Assembly (NCBI GenBank): GCA_910586315.1
Contig: CAJUIP010000044.1
Location: 1 to 23,292 of the forward strand
Length of the DNA: 23,292 bases
DNA from: an uncultured Lachnospiraceae bacterium
GTDB lineage: Bacteria > Bacillota > Clostridia > Lachnospirales > Lachnospiraceae
Reading direction: 5' to 3'
The position numbers and the translations under genes are program-made. The notes below the pieces were generated by a model, which was not told the DNA's origin, made no database searches, and worked only from the letters and a program-made list of their open reading frames with translations. Numbering within the stretch: the stretch's first letter is position 1; every line of letters begins with the position of its first letter. Of this stretch, positions 23,127 through 23,292 are shown piece after piece.

Positions 23127-23292
23127 CTATAACTGAATCCAATAACGCTGCTCAATATGTCCAATTTCTTCAACTTCATTTTCCAATATTCCACCATTAT
23201 TAATAATGGATTTTGCTGAGCCAATGTTATCTTTGTTACAACATATCAAAACTTTATTAATCCCAAGTCTTTTACACTCGTCTAATGCCAAA
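23127..23292 (-). CDS. GNAT family N-acetyltransferase, C-terminal part (cut by window edge)
   Basis: Read on the - strand from the window edge, 54 codons remain before a TAG stop at 23129-23127. The sequence LALDECKRLGINKVLICCNK then DNIGSAKSIINNGGILENEV and ending RYWIQL is the typical C-terminal half of GCN5-type acetyltransferases, including the DNIGSA and NNGG segments of motif B. The N-terminal part lies beyond the window. The acceptor substrate is unknown. A terminator follows about 90 bp after the stop. Confidence 0.85.
   Translation of the reverse strand, partial: LALDECKRLGINKVLICCNKDNIGSAKSIINNGGILENEVEEIGHIEQRYWIQL

Overview
The window looks like chromosomal DNA from a Gram-positive anaerobe of the class Clostridia, most likely a gut Lachnospiraceae of the Enterocloster/Hungatella/Lachnoclostridium kind. 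This rests on strong AGGAGG-type ribosome sites, the gene families present, a Rho with a long hydrophilic insert, an IadA-YfcC pair and a DUF2992 (YjdF) gene. No rRNA, tRNA, CRISPR array or complete transposase gene is visible.

Positions 1-2815 hold a three-gene ABC import operon on the + strand (TrpX-like lipoprotein, permease, ATPase) that ends at a hairpin shared with a convergent MATE pump. From about 14.5 kb back to 2.9 kb nearly everything is on the - strand. In transcription order it runs: a DAACS-type amino acid symporter with its own promoter and terminator; a tRNA-dihydrouridine synthase; iadA plus a YfcC carrier (isoaspartyl peptide hydrolysis and a likely partner carrier); then polysaccharide deacetylase, rarA, rho and an IclR regulator, tightly spaced; then the MATE gene with its own promoter. 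Farther upstream on the same strand lie a family-4 uracil-DNA glycosylase, a lone type IV prepilin-like protein and an EamA transporter that starts one base after the prepilin stop.

Between 16.67 and 17.2 kb is a gene-free, AT-rich stretch that holds two abutting inverted-repeat (MITE-like) units sharing a CTAG junction. Right of it the character changes. A + strand run follows: a 768-residue FtsA-like actin-fold protein with beta-grasp-like extensions and tandem repeats, a nucleoside phosphorylase and a lipoprotein of unknown function. A - strand run of increasingly AT-rich small genes then faces it: a GNAT acetyltransferase cut by the window edge, a HEAT-like protein of the kind often mislabelled SufBD, an MBL-fold hydrolase, and a 3'-truncated yjdF under what appears to be an intact yjdF riboswitch. 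This right end reads as an accessory or rearranged region.

The points most worth following are the tandem MITE-like units, a 130-bp cluster of nested palindromes in front of iadA with two identical palindromic sites 104 bp apart, the riboswitch in front of a broken gene, the architecture of the FtsA-like protein, and active-site substitutions in IadA (Glu for the carbamylated Lys) and in the DAACS symporter (no substrate-binding Arg). I do not see a clear multi-gene system that is entirely new.
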